DNA of 49,779 nucleotides, taken from the NCBI GenBank assembly GCA_002713365.1, contig PASR01000013.1, forward strand, positions 49,932 through 99,710, given 5' to 3'. How positions within the stretch are numbered: the stretch's first letter is position 1; each line of letters opens with the position of its first letter. The notes beneath the pieces were generated by a model, which did no database searches, was not told the origin of the DNA, and was given only the letters and a program-made list of their open reading frames with translations. The translations under genes and the position numbers were made by a program. Shown in pieces: positions 38,501 through 47,905 of this stretch. The stretch comes from Rhodospirillaceae bacterium (GTDB lineage Bacteria > Pseudomonadota > Alphaproteobacteria > UBA6615).

Positions 38501-39988
38501 CTAAAACCGTGGTAGATCAGGGAAGGGTAATTTTCCACGATTAATATGCATACGCCCAAGTTCAGCACATCTATGTAACGTAGGAAATACTTTACCAGGA
38601 TTAAGAATTTGTTCTGGATCGAAAGCACATTTAACCCGCTGTTGCTGATTTAAATCAATTTCAGAAAACATTTCTCCCATCAAATCGCGTTTTTCAACAC
38701 CAACGCCATGCTCTCCAGTTAGAACACCTCCTACTTCTACGCATAACCTGAGAATATCTGCTCCAAAATTTTCCGCACGTTCTAGTTCACCGGGGATATT
38801 AGCATCATACATTATTAGTGGGTGTAAATTTCCGTCACCGGCATGAAATACATTAGCTACTCGCAAATCATATTTCTTTGACATATCATCCATACTCTCA
38901 AGTACGTAAGGCAATTTATTACGTGGTATAGTTCCATCCATACAATAGTAGTCAGGTGTCATACGGCCAATCGCCGGAAATGCTGCTTTACGACCGGCCC
39001 AAAAGCTTTCTCTCTCCATTTCATTTTCACTAACTCTAACAGAAATAGCATCAAGCGCCTCAGCGATTGAAGACACTTTTTCTATAAGATAGTCTACTTC
39101 CTCAGGTGGACCGTCCAATTCAACTAATAGTAAAGCGCCAACGTCAACCGGATAGCCAACTTGTACGAAAGCTTCCGCAGCTGCGATAGCAGGTCCATCC
39201 ATCATCTCCATACCTCCAGGGATAATGCCAGCACTGATAATATTAGCGACGCATTTACCCCCAGCCTCAGAGCTATTAAAACTAACCATAAGTGCAGTTG
39301 CGGTGGTGGGCTTGGGCAGAATTCTAACAGTAACCTCAGTAATAACCCCTAACAATCCCTCTGAACCAGTCATCAGCCCCAAAAGATCATAGCCTTCACT
39401 ATCCATATGTTTTCCGCCTAAACGAAGAATTTCTCCATCCGTAAGAACGATCTCGAGACCAAGTATATTATTTGTGGTAAGACCATATTTAAGGCAATGA
39501 ACACCACCAGAATTTTCCGCAACATTTCCTCCAATAGTACATGCAATCTGACTGGAAGGATCGGGTGCATAATAGAATCCATTACCCTCAACTGCTTTTG
39601 ATATAGCAAGATTTGTTACGCCCGGTTGAACTCGGGCACATCTATTATCGTAGTCAACCTCAAGCACTTGGTTAAATTTACCTAGCCCAAGAGTAATCCC
39701 GTCTGCTAAGGGCAAGGCTCCACCAGATAGGGACGTGCCAGCTCCTCTAGGAACTATTTTAACATTATTCTGATGGCAATAAGATAAAACACTACTAATT
39801 TGTTCAACTGTTTCAGGCAATACCACAATCAATGGCAACTGTTTGTAGGCCGTTAATCCATCGGATTCATAAACGGCTAATTTCTTCTTTTCTACTATAA
39901 CATTATCTTTTTTAACTATCTTATTCATAGCGCCAATTATTTCATTACGCTTTGCGAGGATAGTTTTATCCGGATCAGGCATTTTCAT
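38501..39988 (-). CDS. glcD: Glycolate oxidase catalytic subunit GlcD
   Basis: The 495-residue FAD-linked oxidase has the FAD-binding PRGAGTSLSGGALPLADGI segment, GGNVAENSGGVHCLKYG, and the C-terminal HAGDGNLHP and GEHGVGVEKR motifs of the GlcD/D-lactate dehydrogenase group. It heads the glcDEF unit and the complete set supports glycolate oxidation over D-lactate. In marine bacteria glycolate comes largely from phytoplankton photorespiration (general knowledge). No glcC regulator is adjacent. Confidence 0.95.
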   Translation of the reverse strand: MKMPDPDKTILAKRNEIIGAMNKIVKKDNVIVEKKKLAVYESDGLTAYKQLPLIVVLPETVEQISSVLSYCHQNNVKIVPRGAGTSLSGGALPLADGITLGLGKFNQVLEVDYDNRCARVQPGVTNLAISKAVEGNGFYYAPDPSSQIACTIGGNVAENSGGVHCLKYGLTTNNILGLEIVLTDGEILRLGGKHMDSEGYDLLGLMTGSEGLLGVITEVTVRILPKPTTATALMVSFNSSEAGGKCVANIISAGIIPGGMEMMDGPAIAAAEAFVQVGYPVDVGALLLVELDGPPEEVDYLIEKVSSIAEALDAISVRVSENEMERESFWAGRKAAFPAIGRMTPDYYCMDGTIPRNKLPYVLESMDDMSKKYDLRVANVFHAGDGNLHPLIMYDANIPGELERAENFGADILRLCVEVGGVLTGEHGVGVEKRDLMGEMFSEIDLNQQQRVKCAFDPEQILNPGKVFPTLHRCAELGRMHINRGKLPFPDLPRF

Positions 39989-40054
39989 TGGCTTGAACCC
40001 CTATCTAAATTGCTTACACCAGAGCAAACTTATTATAGACAAAAAAAGGATAAT

Positions 40055-40077
40055 AAAAAACCGCGCAAATTGCGCGG
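40055..40077 (-). terminator. Rho-independent terminator of rpmJ
   Basis: On the minus strand CCGCGCAA and TTGCGCGG form a perfect G+C-rich stem with a minimal loop, followed at once by TTTTTT. It lies about 45 bases beyond the rpmJ stop codon and is the clearest intrinsic terminator in the window. Confidence 0.85.
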
Positions 40078-40119
40078 CTATTAAGTGGCAGTAAAATATC
40101 AATGATCTATCTTTTCAGA

Positions 40120-40245
40120 TCAACCCTGCCGAGCCTTAAAGCGCGGATTCCTCTTATTAATCACATAAAGACGCCCCCGCCGTTTTACAACTTGGCAGTG
40201 TCTATCGCGTTTCTTAAGAGTTTTTAAAGAACTAGCGACTTTCAT
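40120..40245 (-). CDS. rpmJ: 50S ribosomal protein L36
   Basis: A 41-residue ORF reading [18 protein letters not shown] onward and ending NPRFKARQG, the alphaproteobacterial L36. It has only one cysteine, so the classical four-ligand zinc ribbon is absent, as in the zinc-free form of L36. It is a lone gene with its own terminator. Confidence 0.95.
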   Translation of the reverse strand: MKVASSLKTLKKRDRHCQVVKRRGRLYVINKRNPRFKARQG

Positions 40246-40384
40246 AAACTTCACCTTTAGATATACTTATACAAATTTCCTTAATAAACAGTGGCAACCT
40301 ACAAAGACGTTATAAGTCTGTCAACCAATGCTTTACCATAAATCAATTCAATTTCTATAGTTTGACAGCATTATTTTACAGGAG

Positions 40385-40398
40385 CATTCTAGAATAAA
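40385..40398. repeat. 14-bp repeat CATTCTAGAATAAA, copy 2
   Basis: Exact copy of the 14-mer at 31448-31461. Here it lies 87 bases before the start of the 2OG oxygenase gene, a position similar to copy 1. Confidence 0.3.
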
Positions 40399-40484
40399 TT
40401 CTATTCATTAAAATATTAGTTGAAGGTATTGATTTATTTTATATTGGTAAAGCTAGTAATAGCTAGCATAAGGCAAACTTATAT

Positions 40485-41504
40485 ATGGAAATAAAAAAAC
40501 AAGCTAAATTAGAACAACAGAAAATACCCGTTATTGACGTAAGTAAATTCGTAGGTGGTGATTTCAGTGAACTGGAGGGGTTAGCCCTCCAGGTAAGACA
40601 GGCTCAAGAAAAAGTAGGATACTATTATTTAATTGGTCATGGTATAAATTCTGATCTCATTAAACGTACTTTTGAAGAGATTACCCAGTTTTTTAATTTA
40701 CCCGAAAATGAAAAAAATTCATTAAAGATCAACGAACACCAGATTGGATATATACCTCCAAAATCGAGTCTATTAAAAACATCGGGTATCGAAAATAATA
40801 CTAAACTTGATACTAATGAAGCATTTCAACTAATGCGAGATCGGTTTCCTCATGACAAAAAAGTTACCGACGGTATTCGCTTTAATGGCCTCAACCAATG
40901 GCCACCAAGTGAGCTATTGCCTAACTTTCGTAGAGTTATGACAGAATATCATGACAATATGTGCCGACTCGGCTGGCGTATGCTCCCTATATACTCCGTA
41001 GCACTTCAGCTCGAGAAAAACCATTTATATCAGTATTTTAGGGATCCTCACTTCATTAATCGAAATGCACATTACACACCTAGTAATGTTGAAGAAAATC
41101 AATTTGGTCTGGCTGCACATTCTGACCATGGGTTCATTACTTTTTTACCGATTTCTAATGAACCAGGATTAGAGGTCAAAACTCAAAGCGGTGAATGGAT
41201 GGCTGTTCCTCACCTTCAGGATGCTATATTTATTAATACAGGAGAATTTCTAAGTCGTTGGACGAATGGAAGATTTATTGCCACTCCACATAGGGTGGTA
41301 ATTCCCAAAGCGCATCGTTACGCTATAACATTTTTTTATAATCCCAGTGATGAGACTATTAATACAGTATTTCCCAGCTGCTTAAATAATAAGGGCAAAT
41401 TACTTTACGAACCAAAAACATTTCTACAATACTTAAAAGAATATGCTGAAGGGAATTATCTTCATCAGGCAGAGTTTGCGAAGCGTCAAAACGCCGCTAG
41501 TTAG
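40485..41504 (+). CDS. 2OG-Fe(II) oxygenase, isopenicillin-N-synthase-like
   Basis: A 339-residue oxygenase of the isopenicillin N synthase / plant-type dioxygenase family. The N-terminal DIOX_N domain opens with IPVIDVSKF and has GYYYLIGHGI. The Fe-binding triad is H and D in AAHSDHGFITFL (about residue 213) and H in ATPHRVV (about residue 270), with the RYAITFFYNP arginine that holds 2-oxoglutarate. The substrate is unknown. It is separate from the following HtrA-like gene (about 90 bases) but on the same strand. Confidence 0.9.
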   Translation: MEIKKQAKLEQQKIPVIDVSKFVGGDFSELEGLALQVRQAQEKVGYYYLIGHGINSDLIKRTFEEITQFFNLPENEKNSLKINEHQIGYIPPKSSLLKTSGIENNTKLDTNEAFQLMRDRFPHDKKVTDGIRFNGLNQWPPSELLPNFRRVMTEYHDNMCRLGWRMLPIYSVALQLEKNHLYQYFRDPHFINRNAHYTPSNVEENQFGLAAHSDHGFITFLPISNEPGLEVKTQSGEWMAVPHLQDAIFINTGEFLSRWTNGRFIATPHRVVIPKAHRYAITFFYNPSDETINTVFPSCLNNKGKLLYEPKTFLQYLKEYAEGNYLHQAEFAKRQNAAS

Positions 41505-41595
41505 AAGGAGTCATCAAGACTTCCAGATATGCAATTTTTAGGGTAAATAATCTTATATTATTTTTAAAATTTTTTAATATTCAGAGGAATACAGT

Positions 41596-42582
41596 TTGAG
41601 CGATACATCAAACCCACAATTTTGGAGTATGCGCCTAGGGAGCCATCCCCAACGGGAGGACGTATCCTTTGATTTGGATTCTGTTTTATCATCCGTAGTT
41701 TCTCTTAGAGCCACTATTCCGGAAGACGCTTATACAGCCCCCCTACTGGGAACAGAACGTGAAGGACAAGGAGTAGTAATTGATGATAGTGGTACAGTAC
41801 TAACTATAGGTTATTTAGTTACAGAGGCAGAAGAGGTTTGGCTTATTGGTAATAACTCTAAAGCCTTACCAGCACATGTTGTAGCTTACGATCAAGAAAC
41901 CGGATTAGGGTTAGTTCAGGCTCTAGGAAATCTTGAACTACCTGCAGCTGAAATTGGAGAGTCTTTCCCAGTTGCAGTTGGCGAACCCATTATTATGGCT
42001 GGTCAGGGAGGGACCGAAGAAGCAGTAAATGCCCAAGTAGTTTCTGTTAGAGAGTTTGCTGGCTCATGGGAATACCTTATAGATGACGCTATATTTACTA
42101 TTCCTGCCCATTCAAAATGGAGTGGTGCTGGTGCATTTAACAGATTAGGGCAACTTATAGGTATTGGTTCGCTATATATTCAACAAGTGATACCTGGGGA
42201 AGACCAAATAGACGGAAATATGATTGTTCCAATTGATATTTTAAAACCTATATACGATGATTTAATAAAATTAGGTCGCCCAGGCAAACCTCCGCGGCCA
42301 TGGCTAGGAATGACTACAGCTGAAGCGGATGATAAACTAGTCGTTGCTGGTTTATCTAAACGAGGTCCAGCAATGCGGGCTGGTGTAGATCTTGGGGACG
42401 TAATAATTGGTATTGCTGGTGAACCGGTTAAAAGTCTACCCACCATGTTCCGTAAAATATGGGCCTTAGGTAGTGCTGGAGTAACAGTTCCACTTACCCT
42501 AGAACGTGATGGCCAAACTATGTCTATTTCCATCGACAGCAGTGCTCGACAGGAGTATTTAAAGAAGCCAAGCATAAATTAG
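41596..42582 (+). CDS. HtrA-like trypsin-fold protein with PDZ domain, probable pseudoprotease
   Basis: A 328-residue protein with the S1C fold (GQGVVIDDSGTVLTIGYLV) and a C-terminal PDZ domain from about residue 225 (AMRAGVDLGDVIIGIAGEPV). The catalytic triad is degraded: the usual His of NHVV is Y73 in GYLV, the usual Asp of TDLAL is G103 in TGLGL, while S176 remains in KWSGAGAF. It probably binds rather than cleaves peptides. No signal peptide is visible. The start is TTG, with AGAGGA 7 bases before. Rhizobial proteins with the same GYL motif are, as far as I recall, a conserved subfamily. Confidence 0.85.
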   Translation: MSDTSNPQFWSMRLGSHPQREDVSFDLDSVLSSVVSLRATIPEDAYTAPLLGTEREGQGVVIDDSGTVLTIGYLVTEAEEVWLIGNNSKALPAHVVAYDQETGLGLVQALGNLELPAAEIGESFPVAVGEPIIMAGQGGTEEAVNAQVVSVREFAGSWEYLIDDAIFTIPAHSKWSGAGAFNRLGQLIGIGSLYIQQVIPGEDQIDGNMIVPIDILKPIYDDLIKLGRPGKPPRPWLGMTTAEADDKLVVAGLSKRGPAMRAGVDLGDVIIGIAGEPVKSLPTMFRKIWALGSAGVTVPLTLERDGQTMSISIDSSARQEYLKKPSIN

Positions 42583-42745
42583 ATAGCAATTAGTAAAAAA
42601 TCAATTCTACTAACAGTTGATTCGATATGCCTAATCAAACTAAAGTTGGTTGTATTTTGTTCCCTTTACGGCGCAATATTGGCTTAGAATAAAATAATCG
42701 CAATCACAAACGGTGATAAACGAAATTAACAAAGAGGAGAGATTT

Positions 42746-43768
42746 ATGAAATTTTCATCAATCATAGGGGCTGTATTAGCTGTGACGGCATTTTTTGTCG
42801 TCGGAGCGGCACAAGCTTCTACACTAGATGACGTAAAATCGGCTGGTAACCTGAAATGTGGTATTAATACGGGTCTTCCTGGATTTGCGTTTACAGATGA
42901 TAAAGGAAGTTGGAAGGGTTTTGACGTAGCTTTTTGTCGCGCTTTGGCAGCAGCTGTATTAGGAAATCCCGACAAAGTAAAATACGTTAACCTCACAGGT
43001 AAAACGCGTTTTCCAGCACTTGCATCGGGTGAGATCGACGTTCTATCGAGAAATACTACATGGACGTTTTCACGAGATGTTGATCTAGGGTTCACGTTTC
43101 TAGGAGTTAGCTATTATGATGGACAAGGGTTTATTGGTCGTAAATCATTGGGTATCAAGAGTGCTAAGGAACTGGATGGTGCATCTGTATGTATCCAAAC
43201 CGGTACAACAACAGAATTAAATCTTGCTGATTTCTTCAGATCAAATAACATGAAATACGAGCCCGTGCCTATCGAAACAAACTCGGAAGCACGAGCGGGA
43301 TATTTAGCAGAAAGATGTGATGTTTATACAACTGATGCCTCAGGTCTTGCAGCTACAAAGAGTACTTTTGAAGATGCCGATAAGCATATGGTATTTCCGG
43401 AAATAGTATCAAAAGAACCTCTAGGACCATTAGTACGTCAAGGTGACGATCAATGGGCTGATATCGCTCGGTGGACTTTAAATGCGCTAATTGTTGCCGA
43501 GGAGCTGGGAGTTACCAAAGACAATGTACAAACTATGGCTAAGGGGACCAAAAACCCTGAAATCAACCGTATGTTAGGTACAGAGGGGTCAATGGGTAAA
43601 ATGTTGGGACTTGATGCAGATTGGGCAGTTCGCGCTATTGCGGCTGGGGGTAATTATGCAGAGATATTTGATAGATATCTTGGAACCAATACTCCATTAG
43701 GCCTTTCAAGAGGCTTAAACGCTTTATATAAAGATGGGGGTATTCTTTACGCTCCACCAATACGTTAA
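42746..43768 (+). CDS. aapJ: Amino-acid ABC transporter substrate-binding protein, AapJ/BztA type
   Basis: A 340-residue periplasmic binding protein with a clear signal peptide (MKFSSIIGAVLAVTAFF, cleavage after AQA). The mature part begins STLDDVKSAGNLKCGINTGLPGF and has the family signatures GKTRFPALASGEIDVLSRNTT and CIQTGTTTEL. AapJ binds a range of L-amino acids. The ATG at 42746 follows GAGGAGA; an upstream in-frame TTG/GTG-type extension lacks a signal-peptide start. First gene of aapJQMP. Confidence 0.95.
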   Translation: MKFSSIIGAVLAVTAFFVVGAAQASTLDDVKSAGNLKCGINTGLPGFAFTDDKGSWKGFDVAFCRALAAAVLGNPDKVKYVNLTGKTRFPALASGEIDVLSRNTTWTFSRDVDLGFTFLGVSYYDGQGFIGRKSLGIKSAKELDGASVCIQTGTTTELNLADFFRSNNMKYEPVPIETNSEARAGYLAERCDVYTTDASGLAATKSTFEDADKHMVFPEIVSKEPLGPLVRQGDDQWADIARWTLNALIVAEELGVTKDNVQTMAKGTKNPEINRMLGTEGSMGKMLGLDADWAVRAIAAGGNYAEIFDRYLGTNTPLGLSRGLNALYKDGGILYAPPIR

Positions 43769-43779
43769 AAATTTAATTT

Positions 43780-43811
43780 CTTCGCCCGGATTGATATCTA
43801 TCCGGGCGAAG
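43780..43811 (+). terminator. Stem-loop between aapJ and aapQ
   Basis: CTTCGCCCGGAT and ATCCGGGCGAAG form a perfect 12-bp stem with an 8-base loop, 12 bases after the aapJ stop. It is followed by CTTTAACTT, not a strong T run. Such a structure can stabilise the binding-protein mRNA or cause partial termination, so that aapJ exceeds the membrane components. Confidence 0.7.
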
Positions 43812-43844
43812 CTTTAACTTAAAAAGATATTCAAAGGTTAAATA

Positions 43845-45035
43845 TTGACCCAGAATAATGGGACTAAGATTTTTTTTGAAATAATTACCAGACGCTTGTG
43901 GGGTGAAGAACGTACCCGAGGAATCATCTTGCAGATATTTCTTGTGTTTGGGTTAGTATTATTTTTTGCATTTATCATATCAAATACAATAACAAATCTT
44001 CAAAATGCTGGTTTAGCCTCAGGCTATGGATTTCTCGGAGACACTGCCTCTTTCGATATAAACCAACGATTAATTGAGTATTCATCAACATCATCTTATG
44101 GCCGCGCAATAATTGTAGGCGGATTAAACACTATTGTTGTAGCTGTAATGGGGATTTTAGCGGCCACCCTAATAGGCTTTTTAGCAGGTATACTGCGGCT
44201 TTCAGGTAACTTTTTGATAAGCCGGCTTATAACTATGTATGTAGAGTTTGTAAGGAATGTTCCTGTACTTTTGCAAATCATATTTTGGTGGATAATTTTA
44301 ATTTCGTTACCAAAGGTAAGATCTAGTCTTTCTATAGGAGATTCTGTTTTCTTAAATAATCGTGGTGTTAGATTGCCATCACTTATTTTCGAAAATAATT
44401 CATTATACATAGCTGCTGGCATAATTATAAGCGTGCTTCTAGTTTATGTTCTTAGATTATGGGCAAGGAAAAGACAAAAAGACACAGGAAAACCATTTCC
44501 CTTAGGAATTGCATCCCTGGGAATACTTATTTTAATTCCTCTATTAATATACTTTATAGCTGGAGAGCCAATTGGATTAGACAAGCCTACACGCGGGCGA
44601 TTCAACCTAACTGGAGGTTTCAATGTAACACCTGAGCTAGTAGCTTTATGGTTAGCTTTATCAACCTATACTGCGGCTTTTATATCTGAAATTGTTCGTT
44701 CGGGGATACTATCCGTTTCAAAAGGACAAAAAGAGGCTGCAAGTGCGCTGGGATTAAGACCCGGTTTAACAATGCGAAAAATTATATTACCTCAAGCACT
44801 TAGGGTTATTATTCCTCCACTTACAAGCCAGTATTTAAACCTAGCTAAAAATTCTTCCTTAGCTGTAGCCATCGGATATCAAGACATAGTTTCGATAGGG
44901 GATACAGTATTAAACCAAAGTGGCCAAGCTTTAGAGGTTATATCTATATTTATGATATTTTATCTCTCCCTTAGTCTGATGACCTCTGCACTTATGAACT
45001 GGTATAATAAGAGAATTGAGTTGGTTGAGCGATGA
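43845..45035 (+). CDS. aapQ: Amino-acid ABC transporter permease AapQ
   Basis: The 396-residue inner-membrane permease has multiple hydrophobic segments, the FVRNVPVLLQIIFWW signature of the polar-amino-acid HisM-type permeases, and the EAA loop EAASALGLRPGLTMRKIILPQALR that contacts the ATPase. The start is TTG, with AAAGG 7 bases upstream. Its stop overlaps the aapM ATG (ATGA), indicating translational coupling. Confidence 0.95.
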   Translation: MTQNNGTKIFFEIITRRLWGEERTRGIILQIFLVFGLVLFFAFIISNTITNLQNAGLASGYGFLGDTASFDINQRLIEYSSTSSYGRAIIVGGLNTIVVAVMGILAATLIGFLAGILRLSGNFLISRLITMYVEFVRNVPVLLQIIFWWIILISLPKVRSSLSIGDSVFLNNRGVRLPSLIFENNSLYIAAGIIISVLLVYVLRLWARKRQKDTGKPFPLGIASLGILILIPLLIYFIAGEPIGLDKPTRGRFNLTGGFNVTPELVALWLALSTYTAAFISEIVRSGILSVSKGQKEAASALGLRPGLTMRKIILPQALRVIIPPLTSQYLNLAKNSSLAVAIGYQDIVSIGDTVLNQSGQALEVISIFMIFYLSLSLMTSALMNWYNKRIELVER

Positions 45036-46144
45036 GTGTTAATACCCCCATTTCGTTTAAAGAACGCAAGAAAAGCTCTCAGCTTCCGCCGCCTAATACT
45101 GTTGGGTTTACAGGCTGGATACGCAAAAACTTATTTAGTAATTTAACTAATACTCTTCTCACAATTATCTCTTTATATATACTTTATTTGATACTCCCAC
45201 CCTTGTTTAATTGGGCTATTTTTGACGCAGACTTTACAGGAACTATTGGAAAAGAATGTAATTCTGAAGGAGCATGTTGGGCATGGGTTGATCAAAGAAT
45301 CAATCAGTTTTTATATGGCTTTTATCCTGCTGATTCTTATTGGCGTGTTAATCTCTCACTTTTTCTGCTAGCGCCAGCTTTAGCCTATTTGCTATTTGAA
45401 AATCTTCCCTTTAATCGATATGGACGTTGGTTTTCCTTATTATACCCTTTATTAGCTGCCGTTTTACTACTTGGTGGTTTCGGACTAGAGGAAGTAACCA
45501 CCGATAAGTTTGGTGGGTTTATGCTGAATCTTGTTGCTGGATTAGCAGGCATAGTTTTATCTCTGCCTATTGGAATTCTTCTTGCCCTAGGTCGAAGATC
45601 TAAGCTGCCGTTAATTAAATTATTCTGTATAATTTTCATCGAATTAATACGAGGAGTTCCGCTAATAACATTGTTATTTGTTGCGGTTATAATCGTTCAA
45701 CTTTTCCTGCCACCTCAGGTTTCATTAGATCAACTATTTAGAGTTATGATCATGATAACGGTTTTTGCTTCAGCTTACATGGCAGAAGTAATTAGGGGAG
45801 GGCTGCAGGCAATTCCTAATGGGCAATATGAAGCAGCTCAAGCAATGGGTTTGAAATACTGGCAATCCATGCGCTTGATTATCCTGCCTCAAGCCTTGAA
45901 AATATCTATACCTGGGATTGTTAATACCTTTATTGGTTTATTCAAAGATACAACTTTAGTAATAATAATCGGACTATTTGATATTCTGGGTCAGGCACGT
46001 CTCTTGCAAACTAATCCAAATTGGATGGGTAAAGTTGATCATGAAACATTTTTATTTGCATCACTCTTCTTTTTTGTGATTTGTTTCTCAATGTCTCGTT
46101 ACTCAATTAATCTAGAGAAACGCCTTGATACAACAAATAAATAA
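45032..46144 (+). CDS. aapM: Amino-acid ABC transporter permease AapM
   Basis: The second permease, 370 residues, with several transmembrane segments, the IELIRGVPLITLLF motif and the EAA loop EAAQAMGLKYWQSMRLIILPQALK. It forms a heterodimer with AapQ. It overlaps aapQ by four bases and precedes aapP by about 37 bases. Confidence 0.95.
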   Translation: MSVNTPISFKERKKSSQLPPPNTVGFTGWIRKNLFSNLTNTLLTIISLYILYLILPPLFNWAIFDADFTGTIGKECNSEGACWAWVDQRINQFLYGFYPADSYWRVNLSLFLLAPALAYLLFENLPFNRYGRWFSLLYPLLAAVLLLGGFGLEEVTTDKFGGFMLNLVAGLAGIVLSLPIGILLALGRRSKLPLIKLFCIIFIELIRGVPLITLLFVAVIIVQLFLPPQVSLDQLFRVMIMITVFASAYMAEVIRGGLQAIPNGQYEAAQAMGLKYWQSMRLIILPQALKISIPGIVNTFIGLFKDTTLVIIIGLFDILGQARLLQTNPNWMGKVDHETFLFASLFFFVICFSMSRYSINLEKRLDTTNK

Positions 46145-46181
46145 ATTGTGATGCAAGTGAATCATAGAGAGAGACTCAGCG

Positions 46182-46919
46182 ATGGATAGAGCAGCTGTAA
46201 TAGAAATTAATTCATTAAATAAATGGTTCGGAAACTTTCACGTGCTAAAAGATATTAATCTAAAAGTATCTCAAGGTGAAAGAATAGTTGTTTGTGGCCC
46301 GTCTGGTAGTGGGAAATCAACTCTTATACGTTGTATAAATCGCCTAGAAGAACACCAAGAAGGCAATATTTTTGTCGATGGAACTGAACTAACTAATGAT
46401 TTAAAAAATATAGATACAGTTCGTAGAGAAGTTGGAATGGTGTTTCAGTCCTTTAACCTTTTTCCTCACCTGAGTGTTCTTGAAAATTGTACATTAGCAT
46501 TAATTTGGGTTCGTAAAATGCCTAAAACTAAAGCTGAATCTGTAGCAATGGAATATCTGGAACGAGTAAAGATTCCAGAACAAGCATATAAATTTCCCGG
46601 TCAACTATCAGGTGGACAGCAACAAAGGGTAGCTATAGCAAGATCATTATGCATGAGACCCAAAATAATGTTATTTGACGAGCCAACATCAGCTCTAGAC
46701 CCAGAAATGATTAAGGAAGTCTTAGATGTGATGGTAGATTTAGCTGAGACAGGAATGACAATGCTAGTTGTTACACATGAAATGGGATTTGCGTCTGAAG
46801 TTGCTGACCGTATAATATTTATGGATGAAGGATACATTGTTGAACAAAATACACCCGATGAATTTTTCGATAATCCAAAATCTGATCGCACCAAGCTTTT
46901 TTTGAGTCAAATACTTTAA
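46182..46919 (+). CDS. aapP: Amino-acid ABC transporter ATP-binding protein AapP
   Basis: The 245-residue ATPase has Walker [10 protein letters not shown], the Q-loop [11 protein letters not shown], signature LSGGQQQR, Walker [13 protein letters not shown] and the H-switch VVTHEMGF, all intact. It powers amino-acid import through AapQM. It completes the aap operon in the standard order. Confidence 0.97.
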   Translation: MDRAAVIEINSLNKWFGNFHVLKDINLKVSQGERIVVCGPSGSGKSTLIRCINRLEEHQEGNIFVDGTELTNDLKNIDTVRREVGMVFQSFNLFPHLSVLENCTLALIWVRKMPKTKAESVAMEYLERVKIPEQAYKFPGQLSGGQQQRVAIARSLCMRPKIMLFDEPTSALDPEMIKEVLDVMVDLAETGMTMLVVTHEMGFASEVADRIIFMDEGYIVEQNTPDEFFDNPKSDRTKLFLSQIL

Positions 46920-46967
46920 TTAATGACTCAAATCTCATCCTAACATTTCTAAGAATTAGAAATATAA

Positions 46968-47894
46968 ATGTTCTATACCGCAATTACGCTCTTACCAGTA
47001 TTTATACTTATATTATCCGGCTTTTTAATATTCAAGTTCTGGGTTCGCGAAGAAATTCCCTGGAAATTATGTGAGAAACTCACCTACTATATATTTATTC
47101 CAGCTTTAGTAATAAACGATTTAACCGGAACCGATCTATTAGCAATTAAATTTTCTGGTGTATTAATTGCCCTACTAGGATCGGTATTAGCAATAACGAC
47201 CGTCCTTCTTTTTTGTCGTAAAACCCTTAATAAACACTTTAGCATTAATAATGGAGCTTTTACGTCAGTATTACAGGGCTCGATTAGGGCAAATTTCTTT
47301 ATTACTCTTGCGGTAGCCCCCCTCATTATTGGAAATGAAGCTTTAGCTCTAGTTATTATACTCATTGCTTTTTTTACAATTTTAGTAAATATAATTAGCG
47401 TTTTAACCTTAGCTCGTTTTGGTGACCATAGGAAAAACGGACTAAGCCATCTGCTTAAACAATTATTTAAAAACCCTTTCATACTCTCCACAATCATTGC
47501 AGTAGTAATTAATTTAAATGGCTGGATTGCTCCAGTGGCTATAGAAAATACACTAAATCTATTATCAGGTGCAGCATTACCATTAGCGCTAATTACTGCA
47601 GGTGCAGGCTTGCGCTTTAGCAATATAGGAAAACACCTAAATGGTCTTTTAATCGCTAGTTTTTGTAAATTAATTGCCTTGCCACTAATTTCTTGGTCTA
47701 TAGGTAATCTGATGGGCCTCGAAGAAATTGCTATAGCTACATTAGTTTTATTTCATAGTCAGCCAACAGCGATGACTTCTTACGTTCTTTCAAAACATAT
47801 GGGTGGAGACCACGAGTTGATGGCAACTATTTTAACTATGCAGACTATATTTGCTTTTATAACTGTACCCATCCTAATGACGCTAGTTATATAG
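46968..47894 (+). CDS. AEC family transporter
   Basis: A 308-residue, ten-segment membrane protein of the auxin efflux carrier family, with the N-terminal LLPVFILILSGFLIFK, GSIRANFF in the middle and FHSQPTAMTSYVLSKHMGGD before the last helix. Bacterial members move malonate, malate or other small acids. It lies 48 bases after aapP and may share that transcript. The substrate is unknown. Confidence 0.88.
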   Translation: MFYTAITLLPVFILILSGFLIFKFWVREEIPWKLCEKLTYYIFIPALVINDLTGTDLLAIKFSGVLIALLGSVLAITTVLLFCRKTLNKHFSINNGAFTSVLQGSIRANFFITLAVAPLIIGNEALALVIILIAFFTILVNIISVLTLARFGDHRKNGLSHLLKQLFKNPFILSTIIAVVINLNGWIAPVAIENTLNLLSGAALPLALITAGAGLRFSNIGKHLNGLLIASFCKLIALPLISWSIGNLMGLEEIAIATLVLFHSQPTAMTSYVLSKHMGGDHELMATILTMQTIFAFITVPILMTLVI

Positions 47895-47905
47895 AAAAAC
47901 CTATT

